Assembly: GCF_004526235.1 (NCBI RefSeq)
Contig: NZ_CP038159.1
Span: 2,790,001-2,854,000 of the forward strand
From: Sphingobacterium sp. CZ-2
GTDB lineage: Bacteria; Bacteroidota; Bacteroidia; Sphingobacteriales; Sphingobacteriaceae
Reading direction: 5' to 3'
DNA length: 64,000 bases
The position numbers and the translations under genes are program-made. The notes under the pieces were generated by a model. It was not told the DNA's origin. It saw only the letters and a list, made by a program, of their open reading frames with translations, and made no database searches. This document shows positions 18,301-25,716 of this stretch, piece by piece (within the stretch, counting starts at the first letter, position 1; every line of letters starts with the position of its first letter).

Positions 18301-18448
18301 AACGATGCCGGTATTTAGTGCGGGGGTTTCCCTTCGTGTTAATCTATTCGGTGCTATGATATTAGAGCCTTACTATGCCATCCAGCTGAATAATCCAACG
18401 CGTTCTAAATTCGGAACATTCGGATTAAACTTTGCGCCAGGATGGTAG
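15323..18448 (+). CDS. Metalloprotease / TolB-like propeller / outer-membrane barrel fusion
   Basis: A 1041-residue exported protein in three parts. After a signal peptide (residues ~1-32, ending in NAQYFGQ), a peptidase-MA-like gluzincin domain has HEMVH at 145-149 and the third-ligand motif EGMAEY at ~177. The middle (about 300-570) has repeated SPDGKYVAF/SRDGKYIVF blades of a TolB/PD40 beta-propeller. The last ~400 residues are rich in alternating aromatic strands and Gly-Asn turns and end in LNFAPGW, as in Omp85/BamA-type barrels. ATG 15323 is used; a TTG two codons earlier is also in frame. It follows the PBP1A gene closely, suggesting a cell-envelope role; the substrate is unknown. Confidence 0.8.
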   Translation: MRLKDTYLWKFLGLQAILVILMAIVPQQGNAQYFGQNKMRYKKLDFKVFDTPHFNIYYYLQNDSMMNWLAKESEVWYELHQQVFQDTFSRKNPIILYNNHPEFQQTTAISGEISVGTGGVTEAFKQRVVMPVMQINQQTRHVLGHEMVHAFQYRVLMEGNDSTRLESVANIPLWMVEGMAEYFSIGKKDAFTSMWMRDAYARNDIPSLGQMTENMNKYFPYRYGQAFWSYVGSTYGDTVIMPLFIETAKYGYEHAIRRVFGYDAQTMSTLWRSTMENTFRGLGKDTTSRPIGQLLLSKKNAGRMNVAPAISPDGKYVAFLSELDLFGIDLFLADAQTGKIIRKLGSRSTSSDIDEFSFIESAGTFSPDSKKFAFSVFSEGKNKLMILDVETGRTVDLTAMGETTEFTNITWAPQGDLVAFSGLKNGYSDIYTYNLSTKELVQLTNDKYSDFQPSFSRDGKYIVFSTDRVTLESSSRSVDIPMSLALINLQTKAVENLPVFPGANNLNPHFAANSKDIYFLSNSDGFRNMFRYNIETQAVDRMTDFFTGISGITEYSPAMSISANDEIVYSYFKDNSYTVYRANASEFEPLRVDAGTVDFEAAMLPPSASRGVNVVNTNLRNFNAYARISDSQIKEIPYRPKFKLDYLANSGVGMSVGSRYGAGIASGIQGMFSDILGYNQIFAAANINGEIYDFGGQVAYINQRSRWNWGGSLSHIPYRFGFYDYAYRNLGNGEEPVIDQYLVRSFQTQADAFIAYPFNRNHRFEMGGAASYNSYRVDRFTQSLYSYYGTRERVPNDTAAMALGVRDLDPFTLMQVNAGFVGDKADFGIAAPLQGFRYRLGAEQYFGTYKFTAVNVDLRKYHRIKPITLAARVYSYMRIGEGADRLYNIYIGYPYLVRGFEGNSFGADSKIGFNDLSGSKMVVGNFEVRLPFTGPEKLAVLPSGFLFSDLNFFVDAGLAWSDDSKIVWQKTDADKVTRQTSDGTSYQVYPENLTMPVFSAGVSLRVNLFGAMILEPYYAIQLNNPTRSKFGTFGLNFAPGW

Positions 18449-18500
18449 TCAAATTGATTGACCGATGAGTAGGTTAAGAGGTTAAGGTAAGGTTATTAAG

Positions 18501-18539
18501 GCCGTTGTTTACTGCTTATGCATAAACAGCGGCTTTTTT
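18501..18539 (+). terminator. Terminator of the PBP1A operon
   Basis: Arms 18501-18511 and 18523-18533 pair over 11 bases with one G-U pair, followed by six T residues. Its right arm overlaps the final codons of the convergent GIY-YIG gene. Confidence 0.82.
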
Positions 18540-18782
18540 GTTATTGGGAATGGGAAGATGGAGGTTCAACCAATTTGGGTTCTGCTTTCTAACCAATCGT
18601 TCCCTTACGATGCGACCAAAGCTAAGTTCATTCAGTTTCTTTTCTGCATCAGCTTGGTTGGTATACATCTCTAAAAATACCACTCTATTCAATAAGGCGA
18701 TTTGTTGGATGTCGGTTGTCATTCCTGCTTGAAGAAATTGTCTGTTCGCGTCGGTGCTGATGTAGATATAATAGGTATTCAT
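18516..18782 (-). CDS. Short GIY-YIG-like protein
   Basis: An 88-residue protein resembling the stand-alone GIY-YIG (YhbQ-type) family: an N-terminal YYIYI strand, then LQAGMTTDI where the YIG part would be, then VVFLEMYTNQADAEKKLNEL, which matches the helix that carries the catalytic Glu/Ala region. The YIG motif is degenerate (QAG), so nuclease activity is doubtful. It is divergent from the XRE-S24 regulator and its last codons overlap the PBP1A operon terminator. Classification is by pattern and is moderately sure. Confidence 0.65.
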   Translation of the reverse strand: MNTYYIYISTDANRQFLQAGMTTDIQQIALLNRVVFLEMYTNQADAEKKLNELSFGRIVRERLVRKQNPNWLNLHLPIPNNKKAAVYA

Positions 18783-18845
18783 GATGCTTTTAACTAAAAT
18801 ATTTGGTTAATTGAATATGTTTTGCTAATTTTATTGGCACAATTA

Positions 18846-18862
18846 TACTAATAATATTAGTA
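18846..18862. promoter_or_regulatory. Candidate operator of the XRE-S24 regulator
   Basis: TACTAAT-AAT-ATTAGTA is a perfect 7+7 inverted repeat with a three-base centre, located 27 bases before the start of the helix-turn-helix repressor gene and in the region shared with the divergent GIY-YIG gene. Dimeric XRE repressors often bind such sites to control their own gene. Confidence 0.45.
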
Positions 18863-18888
18863 ATTCAAAAATTAATTGAAAATATTTT

Positions 18889-19662
18889 ATGTCGAACATC
18901 TCATCGAATCTTAAGTTTTTACGTAAGAAAAAAGGCTTAACCCAACAGCAATTTGCTGATTTAATGGAAATTAAAAGGGCTTCTGTTGGAGCTTATGAGG
19001 AAGATCGTGCGGAACCAAAGTATGAATTGCTAAAAAAAATAGCGGAATATTATGAGTTGACGATGGATGAATTGGCGAATGATGAGATCGATGAAAAATG
19101 GAAACCAACGCCTAAAAGTAATGCATCCAACCTTCGGGTATTATCTGTAACAGTGGATTCAGAAGATCGCGAAAATATTGAATTGGTTCCGGTAAAAGCG
19201 AGTGCTGGTTATTTGAATGGCTATGCGGATCCGGAATTTGTTAAGGAATTGCCAAAATTCTCGCTTCCGTTTATGAAGCAGGGTAGTTACCGTGCATTTG
19301 AAATCAAAGGGGATTCTATGCTTCCTCTGCCTACGGGTTCTATCATCGTAGCGGAATATGTGGAGAATTGGCATGATATCAAATCGGGAAGTACCTATGT
19401 GATCGTTTCAGCCAATGATGGGGTAGTATATAAACGTATAGGACAAAAATATAAAGAGGATAAAGGGTTGAAATTGGTTTCCGACAACAAGACCTATGAA
19501 CCTTATTGGGTCGATGCGTCGGATATCCTAGAAGTATGGAAGGCGAAGGCCTTTATTAGTACCGAGTTTCCAGAGCCTAGCCCAGAGCCTACCTTGGAAG
19601 GTCTTTCGGCGATGATGGCACAGATGCAGAAAACCATCAATTCGGTTGTGGATAAAAACTAG
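18889..19662 (+). CDS. XRE-family repressor with LexA-like S24 autoprotease domain
   Basis: A 257-residue regulator. Residues 6-65 form a lambda-repressor-type helix-turn-helix (LTQQQFADLMEIKRASVGAYE). The C-terminal S24 domain has the cleavage dipeptide A106-G107 (ASAGYLNG), nucleophile S143 in GDSML and general base K182 in VYKRI, with the 39-residue spacing usual for LexA/CI. Such proteins self-cleave when RecA is activated by DNA damage. It is not the standard LexA because the DNA-binding domain is XRE type. An inverted repeat just upstream is a likely autoregulatory operator. Targets are unknown. Confidence 0.88.
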   Translation: MSNISSNLKFLRKKKGLTQQQFADLMEIKRASVGAYEEDRAEPKYELLKKIAEYYELTMDELANDEIDEKWKPTPKSNASNLRVLSVTVDSEDRENIELVPVKASAGYLNGYADPEFVKELPKFSLPFMKQGSYRAFEIKGDSMLPLPTGSIIVAEYVENWHDIKSGSTYVIVSANDGVVYKRIGQKYKEDKGLKLVSDNKTYEPYWVDASDILEVWKAKAFISTEFPEPSPEPTLEGLSAMMAQMQKTINSVVDKN

Positions 19663-19686
19663 TTCTTTATTTAGAAAAATTTTTCT

Positions 19687-19694
19687 TACCTTTG
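19687..19694 (+). promoter_or_regulatory. -7 element of the rimP-nusA-infB promoter
   Basis: TACCTTTG matches the Bacteroidota TAnnTTTG element. No clear TTG was seen at the -33 distance. Transcription would start near 19701, ten bases before a terminator-like hairpin. Confidence 0.55.
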
Positions 19695-19710
19695 TTTCAT
19701 CTGAAAGGAA

Positions 19711-19735
19711 GGGGGCATGGTATGCCCCCTTTTTT
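19711..19735 (+). terminator. Terminator-like hairpin before rimP, possible attenuator
   Basis: GGGGGCAT (19711-19718) pairs perfectly with ATGCCCCC (19722-19729), followed by six T residues. It can end the upstream regulator transcript. Because it lies downstream of the predicted rimP promoter, it could also attenuate the rimP-nusA-infB transcript. Confidence 0.8.
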
Positions 19736-19752
19736 AATTCAATTATTAAAAT

Positions 19753-20217
19753 ATGCAGGTTGAAGATCGCGTAATCGAGTTAGTAGAAGAGAAAATCGCA
19801 GATAGAGATGATTTATTCATCGTTAGTGTAAAATTTCTGAAAAATGGCGTACTGGAGATTTTGTTGGATGGAGATCAAGGGATTTCCATTGACGATTGCG
19901 TGAAGGTAAGTCGCCATGTTGGTTTCCACTTGGAAGAAGAGAATGTGATCGAAACAGCCTATCGCTTGGAAGTGTCTTCCCCAGGAATCGATTCTCCACT
20001 GGAATTGCCTAGGCAATATCAAAAGAATGTGGGCAGGAATGTGAAGGTAAAACTGGCAGACGGAAACAAAAGAGAAGGTAAATTGGTTTCAGTTTCTGAC
20101 TCGGCGATCGTAATTGAAGAAAAAGTAAAAGAAAAAGGAAAGAAAGCTGTCGATGTACAGACAGAACTTCCATTAGATCAAATAAAGGAAACTAAGGTGT
20201 TAATTTCATTTAAATAG
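19753..20217 (+). CDS. rimP: Ribosome maturation factor RimP
   Basis: A 154-residue protein needed for maturation of the 30S ribosomal subunit. The N-terminal domain shows ISIDDCVKVSRHVG and the typical YRLEVSSPGIDSPL stretch; the C-terminal part is an Sm-like fold ending in a Lys/Glu-rich tail. It is the first gene of the classical rimP-nusA-infB operon, with nusA starting two bases after its stop. Confidence 0.95.
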   Translation: MQVEDRVIELVEEKIADRDDLFIVSVKFLKNGVLEILLDGDQGISIDDCVKVSRHVGFHLEEENVIETAYRLEVSSPGIDSPLELPRQYQKNVGRNVKVKLADGNKREGKLVSVSDSAIVIEEKVKEKGKKAVDVQTELPLDQIKETKVLISFK

Positions 20218-20219
20218 AA

Positions 20220-21458
20220 ATGAGTAGTAATATAAACTTGATTGACTCTTTTCAGGAGTTCAAAGATTTCAAGAACATCGACCGTCCTACAGTCATTACG
20301 GTATTAGAAGAAGTATTCCGTAGTATGATCCGTAAGCGTTTCGGTACAGACGAGAATGTCGATGTCATTGTGAACCCAGATAATGGTGACTTGGAGATTT
20401 GGCGTACGCGTGTGGTGATGGAAGATGGATTCTCTGAAGATGATGATTTGGAGATCGAATTGGCTGAGGCTCATCGCTACGATCCTGACCTAGAGGTTGG
20501 TGATGATTATATCGAGCAGATTACATTAGAAAGCTTTGGTCGTCGTGCGATCTTGGCAGCACGCCAAACATTGGTGTCCAAGATTTTAGAATTAGAGAAA
20601 GACGAAGTTTTCAAAAAATATAAAGATCGCGAAGGCGAATTGGTGATCGGTGAAGTGTACCAGATCTGGAAAAAGGAAATCCTTGTTCTTGATGAAGATG
20701 GTAACGAGTTGATCCTACCAAAAACAGAACAGATCCCTGCGGATTATTTCAAAAAAGGAGATAGCATCCGTGCGGTTGTTCACAAGGTGGATATGATGAA
20801 CAATAATCCGAAGATTATTATCTCTCGTACAGCACCGGAGTTCTTACAACGTTTATTCGAACTGGAAGTTCCAGAGATTTTCGATGGTTTGATTACGATC
20901 AAGAAAATTGTTCGCGAACCAGGAGAGCGTGCAAAAGTAGCAGTAGAATCTTACGATGACCGTATCGATCCAGTTGGAGCTTGTGTGGGTATGAAAGGTT
21001 CTCGTATCCATGGTATTGTTCGTGAATTGCGCAATGAGAACATTGACGTGATCAACTTCACGACCAACCACTCTCTATACATTACCCGTGCATTAAGCCC
21101 GGCAAGAATCACTTCCATCAAGATTGATGAAGATGGAAAAACGGCGGCAGTTTATTTGAAACCGGATCAGGTTTCTTTAGCGATCGGTCGTGGAGGTCAC
21201 AATATTAAATTGGCTGGTAAATTAACTGGCTACGAAATCGATGTTTACCGTGAAACCGATGAAGAAGAGGAGGATGTGGATATCGAAGAATTCGCAGATG
21301 AAATTGAAAGCTGGATCATCGACGAGTTTAAACGCGTTGGTTTAGATACAGCAAAATCGGTATTAGCTCTTACAGAAGAAGAGTTGATTCGTAGGACCGA
21401 CCTTGAAGAAGATACGATTCGTGAAATCGTACGTGTTCTTCAAGCGGAATTTGAATAG
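20220..21458 (+). CDS. nusA: Transcription termination/antitermination protein NusA
   Basis: A 412-residue factor that binds RNA polymerase and controls pausing, termination and antitermination. In order: N-terminal polymerase-binding domain (~1-130), S1 domain (EGELVIGEVYQIWKKE onward), and two KH domains with the GMKGSRIHGIVREL and AIGRGGHNIKLAGKL motifs. A short acidic tail (DEEEEDVDIEEF) and one helical hairpin repeat end the protein; it is shorter than the E. coli protein, as usual in Bacteroidota. It is co-transcribed with rimP. Confidence 0.96.
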   Translation: MSSNINLIDSFQEFKDFKNIDRPTVITVLEEVFRSMIRKRFGTDENVDVIVNPDNGDLEIWRTRVVMEDGFSEDDDLEIELAEAHRYDPDLEVGDDYIEQITLESFGRRAILAARQTLVSKILELEKDEVFKKYKDREGELVIGEVYQIWKKEILVLDEDGNELILPKTEQIPADYFKKGDSIRAVVHKVDMMNNNPKIIISRTAPEFLQRLFELEVPEIFDGLITIKKIVREPGERAKVAVESYDDRIDPVGACVGMKGSRIHGIVRELRNENIDVINFTTNHSLYITRALSPARITSIKIDEDGKTAAVYLKPDQVSLAIGRGGHNIKLAGKLTGYEIDVYRETDEEEEDVDIEEFADEIESWIIDEFKRVGLDTAKSVLALTEEELIRRTDLEEDTIREIVRVLQAEFE

Positions 21459-21472
21459 AAATATCGAAAATA

Positions 21473-21509
21473 ATGGATTTAACAATTTTTAATAAATTGT
21501 TGAATCCAT
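21473..21509 (+). other. 15-bp hairpin between nusA and infB
   Basis: Arms 21473-21487 and 21495-21509 pair over 15 bases with one G-U pair. No T-run follows directly, so it is not a standard terminator. It overlaps the -33 region of a predicted internal infB promoter and could be an RNA processing or pausing site. Confidence 0.65.
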
Positions 21510-21528
21510 GTAAAAAAACATATTTTTG
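21500..21528 (+). promoter_or_regulatory. Internal promoter for infB
   Basis: TTG at 21500-21502 and TATTTTTG at 21521-21528, separated by 18 bases, match the Bacteroidota promoter pattern. It lies 28 bases before the infB ATG and would allow infB expression apart from rimP-nusA. Confidence 0.55.
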
Positions 21529-21556
21529 TATAATAAACACATTTTATAGATAGTAG

Positions 21557-24500
21557 ATGTCAGAAGGTAAAAGCATAAACTTGCTAAAAGCAGCAAAAGA
21601 ACTCAACATTGGTATCGGGACCGCGGTGGAACATTTGGTGAAGAAAGGATTCGAAGTAGAATCTAAGCCAAATACAAAACTGAGCCCGGAGATGTATGGG
21701 GTTCTTTTGAAGGAGTTTCAAGGTGATAAGATTGTTAAAGACGAGGCAAAACAAATTGTTATTGGCAAGATCCGCCGTGAAGAAGGTCCTGTGGTAGGCA
21801 ACGCAACACCTGCAAATGAGTCTACTGAAGAGAAGGAAACCCCTTCTGATGTGAAGGAGATTTTGATCAAGAATACTTCTACGGATACCCCTGCGAAGGA
21901 GGAGAAGAAAGAAGAGGAATCTCAATCTGCTTTGAAGGTGGTTGGAAAGATTGATCTGGATAGTTTGAAGCGTGGCGCTAAGCCTGCTCCGAAAGAGGAG
22001 CCGAAAGCAGAGCAGCCTAAAGCGGAAGAACCAAAGCCTGAGCAGCCGAAGCAAGAGCAGCCAAAACCAGAACCTGTGAAGGAACCGGTAAAAGAGGTAG
22101 CGAAAGAAGAGGTGAAAGAGAAGGTAGAAGAGAAGCCTGTGGAAAAAGCTCCGGTTCAAGAAGAGGTCAAAAAACCTGAACCTCCTAAGGTAGAAGAAAA
22201 ACCAAAAATAGAAGCTAAAAAAGAGGAGCCTGTGAAAGCTCCAGTTGAAACACCTGTGAAAAAAGAAGAACCTGCTGTAAAACCTACAGAAGCAAAACCT
22301 AATCGTCCGCAAGGTCAGGACGATGTGATTCGTGCGCGTTCAGAAACATTGAGTGGCCCTAAAGTGGTTGGTAAGATTCAATTACCGGCTGCAAGACCAA
22401 ACAAACCTGTTGCGTCATCTTCCAACAATGCTGGAAACAATAACGACAACAAGCGTAAGCGCAAGCGTACGAACAAGCCATTAGGAGCGGGTTCAGACGG
22501 GAATCAACAGAACAATAACAACAGACAGGATGGTAACAACCGTCCGCCACACCAAGGAGGTCAAAACCAAAACCAAGGTGGTAACAGACCACACAATAGA
22601 GGTGGAAACCATCCGAACGATCGCCATGGAAACAAAGGTCGCCATGATAACAGAGGTCCTAGAAAACCGGAGGTAGCGAAAGAAGAGCCATCGGAAAAAG
22701 AGATCCAAGATCAAATCAAGGCAACATTGGCTCGTTTGAGCGGTGCTGGTAAATCTGGTAAATTTGCACAACGTGCGAAGTTACGTCGTCAGAAACGTGA
22801 TGATATAGCGACTTCTGCGGAAGAGGCAGCATTGGAACAAGAAATGATGTCGAAGGTGTTGCGTGTTACGGAGTTCGTAACGGCAAACGAATTGGCAAAC
22901 TTAATGGATGTCCCAGTAACGCAGGTTATTGCAACCTGTATGAGCCTGGGTATGTTCGTATCCATCAACCAACGTTTGGATGCGGAGACCTTATCCATTG
23001 TTGCGGAAGAATTCGGATACCAAATTGAGTTTATCAAACCAGAGGATGAGGAAGTAGCTGAGTTGGAAGAACCAGATACAGAATCACGTTTGGTTCCTCG
23101 TGCACCGATCGTTACGGTTATGGGACACGTTGACCACGGTAAAACATCCTTATTGGACTTTATCCGTAAAGCAAATGTAACCAAAGGCGAAGCCGGGGGT
23201 ATTACCCAGCACATTGGTGCCTATGCGGTTCAATTGGAAGACGGTAAGAAATTAACCTTCTTAGATACACCGGGTCACGAAGCCTTTACGGCGATGCGTG
23301 CTCGTGGTGCGAAGGTAACAGATATTGTAATCATCGTTATTGCAGCGGATGACGCGGTAATGCCTCAAACAAAAGAGGCCATCAACCACGCGATGGCAGC
23401 AGGAGTTCCTATCATCTTTGCATTTACCAAGGTGGATAAACCGGGAGCAAATGCCGATCGGATCCGTGAGCAATTATCTGCGATGAATATCTTGGTAGAG
23501 GATTGGGGTGGTAAATACCAGGCTCAAGAGATCTCTGCGAAGACAGGTGAGAATGTTGACCTACTATTAGAGAAAGTACTATTAGAAGCGGAGATGTTGG
23601 AACTGAAAGCCGATCCTAAGAAACGTGCGGTTGGTTCTGTAATCGAAGCTGCTTTGGATAAAGGTAGAGGTATTGTGACTACGGTATTGGTACAAGGCGG
23701 TACTTTACGTGTGGGAGATCCTATTCTTGCCGGTTCTTATTCCGGTAAGGTGAAGGCATTGACCAACGAACGAGGAGAACGTGTGAAAGAAGCTGGACCA
23801 TCGATTCCGGTACAGATCTTAGGTATGTCTGGTGCGCCGACTGCAGGTGATAAACTTTATGTGTTAGAATCTGAATCGGAAGCTCGCCAAGTGGCAAACA
23901 AACGTCTACAATTGCAACGTGAGCAAGGTATGCGTGCTACGAAACATATTACCTTGGATGAGATCGGTCGTCGTTTGGCAATCGGTAACTTTAAGGAACT
24001 TAACATCATTGTTAAAGGTGATGTGGATGGTTCGATTGAGGCATTATCTGACTCCTTGTTGAAATTATCTACGGATGAGATCCAAGTAAATATTATCCAC
24101 AAATCCGTGGGTGCGATTTCTGAATCCGATGTGTTATTGGCATCAGCTTCTGACGCGATCATCATCGGTTTCCAAGTACGTCCTACGCAAGGAGCACGTA
24201 AATTGGCAGAGAATGAGCAGATCGATATCCGTTTATACTCCATCATCTACGATGCGATCGAAGAGATCAAATCAGCGATGGAAGGTATGTTGGCACCTAA
24301 GCTTGAGGAGAAAATCGTTGCTGAGGTGGAGATCCGCGAAACCTTCAAGATTTCGAAAGTGGGTACCATCGCCGGATGTATGGTATTGGAAGGAAAGATC
24401 AACAGAAACAACGACATCCGTATCATTCGTGAAGGCGTCGTGATCCATACAGGTAGATTGGCTTCCTTGAAACGTTTCAAAGACGATGTGAAAGAGGTTG

Positions 24501-24604
24501 CTCAAGGTTACGAATGTGGTCTGAACATCGATCGTTTCAATGATATCCAAGTTGGCGATATTGTAGAGGCATTCGAGCAAGTAGAAGTAAAACGTAAGCT
24601 TTAA
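21557..24604 (+). CDS. infB: Translation initiation factor IF-2
   Basis: A 1015-residue GTPase that brings initiator tRNA to the 30S subunit and promotes subunit joining. An N-terminal IF2-N domain (~1-60) is followed by a long low-complexity region: Lys/Pro/Glu-rich (~130-250), then Asn/Gly/Arg/His-rich (~290-375). A second IF2-N-type domain precedes the G domain, which has GHVDHGKT (~522-529), DTPGHEAF (~570) and TKVD. Domains II to IV follow. The composition of the N-terminal region differs from that of other genes here but is normal for IF-2. A terminator with a GCAA loop follows. Confidence 0.97.
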   Translation: MSEGKSINLLKAAKELNIGIGTAVEHLVKKGFEVESKPNTKLSPEMYGVLLKEFQGDKIVKDEAKQIVIGKIRREEGPVVGNATPANESTEEKETPSDVKEILIKNTSTDTPAKEEKKEEESQSALKVVGKIDLDSLKRGAKPAPKEEPKAEQPKAEEPKPEQPKQEQPKPEPVKEPVKEVAKEEVKEKVEEKPVEKAPVQEEVKKPEPPKVEEKPKIEAKKEEPVKAPVETPVKKEEPAVKPTEAKPNRPQGQDDVIRARSETLSGPKVVGKIQLPAARPNKPVASSSNNAGNNNDNKRKRKRTNKPLGAGSDGNQQNNNNRQDGNNRPPHQGGQNQNQGGNRPHNRGGNHPNDRHGNKGRHDNRGPRKPEVAKEEPSEKEIQDQIKATLARLSGAGKSGKFAQRAKLRRQKRDDIATSAEEAALEQEMMSKVLRVTEFVTANELANLMDVPVTQVIATCMSLGMFVSINQRLDAETLSIVAEEFGYQIEFIKPEDEEVAELEEPDTESRLVPRAPIVTVMGHVDHGKTSLLDFIRKANVTKGEAGGITQHIGAYAVQLEDGKKLTFLDTPGHEAFTAMRARGAKVTDIVIIVIAADDAVMPQTKEAINHAMAAGVPIIFAFTKVDKPGANADRIREQLSAMNILVEDWGGKYQAQEISAKTGENVDLLLEKVLLEAEMLELKADPKKRAVGSVIEAALDKGRGIVTTVLVQGGTLRVGDPILAGSYSGKVKALTNERGERVKEAGPSIPVQILGMSGAPTAGDKLYVLESESEARQVANKRLQLQREQGMRATKHITLDEIGRRLAIGNFKELNIIVKGDVDGSIEALSDSLLKLSTDEIQVNIIHKSVGAISESDVLLASASDAIIIGFQVRPTQGARKLAENEQIDIRLYSIIYDAIEEIKSAMEGMLAPKLEEKIVAEVEIRETFKISKVGTIAGCMVLEGKINRNNDIRIIREGVVIHTGRLASLKRFKDDVKEVAQGYECGLNIDRFNDIQVGDIVEAFEQVEVKRKL

Positions 24605-24626
24605 TCAGCTTTACAACAATAAAGCA

Positions 24627-24658
24627 ATCCTGACCAGCAATGGTCAGGATTTTTTTTT
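24627..24658 (+). terminator. Terminator of the rimP-nusA-infB operon
   Basis: Arms 24627-24636 and 24641-24650 pair perfectly over 10 bases around a GCAA tetraloop, followed by eight T residues (24651-24658). Confidence 0.92.
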
Positions 24659-24660
24659 GT

Positions 24661-24668
24661 TATCTTTG
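24661..24668 (+). promoter_or_regulatory. -7 element of the reductase gene
   Basis: TATCTTTG fits TAnnTTTG and ends only four bases before the ATG at 24673, with the upstream promoter region buried in the infB terminator. This arrangement implies a very short or absent 5' leader. Confidence 0.5.
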
Positions 24669-24672
24669 GCAC

Positions 24673-25716
24673 ATGTACAAATTCAGTGTTTCCGAGATCA
24701 TACAACAGCCAAATCAAAACGTGTCAATACGGTTTAATGATCTATCCGGAGAATTTCCAAACTACAAGGCCGGTCAGTTCCTGACCTTATCTTTTCAATT
24801 TGGTGAAAGGGAGGTACGGAGATCCTATTCCTTCAGTAGTTCCCCTGTTTTGGATGAGCCTTATGAAATCACGGTTAAACGGGTTGAGAATGGCGAGATA
24901 TCGCGACTATTGCACCATAAATTAGCTGTAGGGGATCAGATCGACGTGATGGAACCTCAAGGGCTGTTTACCTATGAACCCTCTGAATCCAACGATCATA
25001 CCTTGTTTCTATTTGCTGCTGGAGTGGGGATTACACCCTTATTTTCGATCTTGAAAACAGCACTTACTGCGGAATCCAATAGTAAGATTGTATTGGTGTA
25101 CAGTAACAGCTCTAAAGAGCAGACCATATTTTACGAGGAGCTGTTGGAATGGCAAGCCAAATATCCGGATCGTTTACACATAGAATTTATCTGGTCGAAT
25201 GTGAAGAACCTTCTCAAGGCACGATTGAACAGGGAATATATCTTAGAACTGGTTAAAACCCATGTGCTTGCTGGGGAGAATAACCTGGCTTACATGTGTG
25301 GACCACTCTTCTATATGGACTTGGTTCGTTTTACCTTATTGGGAATGGGCATACCTGATGAAGACATCCGAAAGGAAACCTTCTTTTTTCCCGAGGAAGA
25401 AGAGGATGAAGATGAGAAAGAAGAAGAGCCGGTTGATACGACAAGTTATCAGGTTATATTGAAATTCCAAGGTCAGGAGCATGAATTGACCATCCCGTAT
25501 AATAAGACGGTTCTGGATGTTGGGTTGGAGCATAAATTAAAACTTCCCTATTCCTGTAAATCGGGCATGTGCAGTACCTGTATTTCTCAGGTTACGGCAG
25601 GTTCTGTGCGGATGGATTATAACGAGGTATTGACGGACAATGAAGTGGCTAGGGGACGTTGTTTGATCTGTGTTTCCCATCCTTTGGAGGAAGGGACTAC
25701 TATCGAGGTTCAATAA
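24673..25716 (+). CDS. FNR-type flavin reductase with C-terminal 2Fe-2S ferredoxin domain
   Basis: A 347-residue electron-transfer protein. The FAD-binding barrel shows RRSYSFSS (near 50); the NAD(P)-binding domain shows FAAGVGITPLFSIL and YMCGPLFYMD; an acidic linker (EEEEDEDEKEEEP, ~235-250) joins a plant-type ferredoxin domain with C295, C300, C303 and C333. The layout is that of PaaE-type oxygenase reductases, but no oxygenase subunit is nearby, so the electron acceptor is unknown. ATG 24673 is chosen; an in-frame ATG at 24640 lies within the infB terminator. The 3' end overlaps the convergent DUF72 gene by 17 bases. Confidence 0.88.
   Translation: MYKFSVSEIIQQPNQNVSIRFNDLSGEFPNYKAGQFLTLSFQFGEREVRRSYSFSSSPVLDEPYEITVKRVENGEISRLLHHKLAVGDQIDVMEPQGLFTYEPSESNDHTLFLFAAGVGITPLFSILKTALTAESNSKIVLVYSNSSKEQTIFYEELLEWQAKYPDRLHIEFIWSNVKNLLKARLNREYILELVKTHVLAGENNLAYMCGPLFYMDLVRFTLLGMGIPDEDIRKETFFFPEEEEDEDEKEEEPVDTTSYQVILKFQGQEHELTIPYNKTVLDVGLEHKLKLPYSCKSGMCSTCISQVTAGSVRMDYNEVLTDNEVARGRCLICVSHPLEEGTTIEVQ

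Noticed and set aside
18889..19662. Standard LexA repressor
   Set aside because: The S24 domain fits, but the DNA-binding domain is XRE type, not the winged helix of LexA.
21584..22312. Long open frame opposite infB
   Set aside because: It is the antisense shadow of the Lys/Glu/Pro-rich region of IF-2, giving an implausible Phe/Leu/Arg-only protein.
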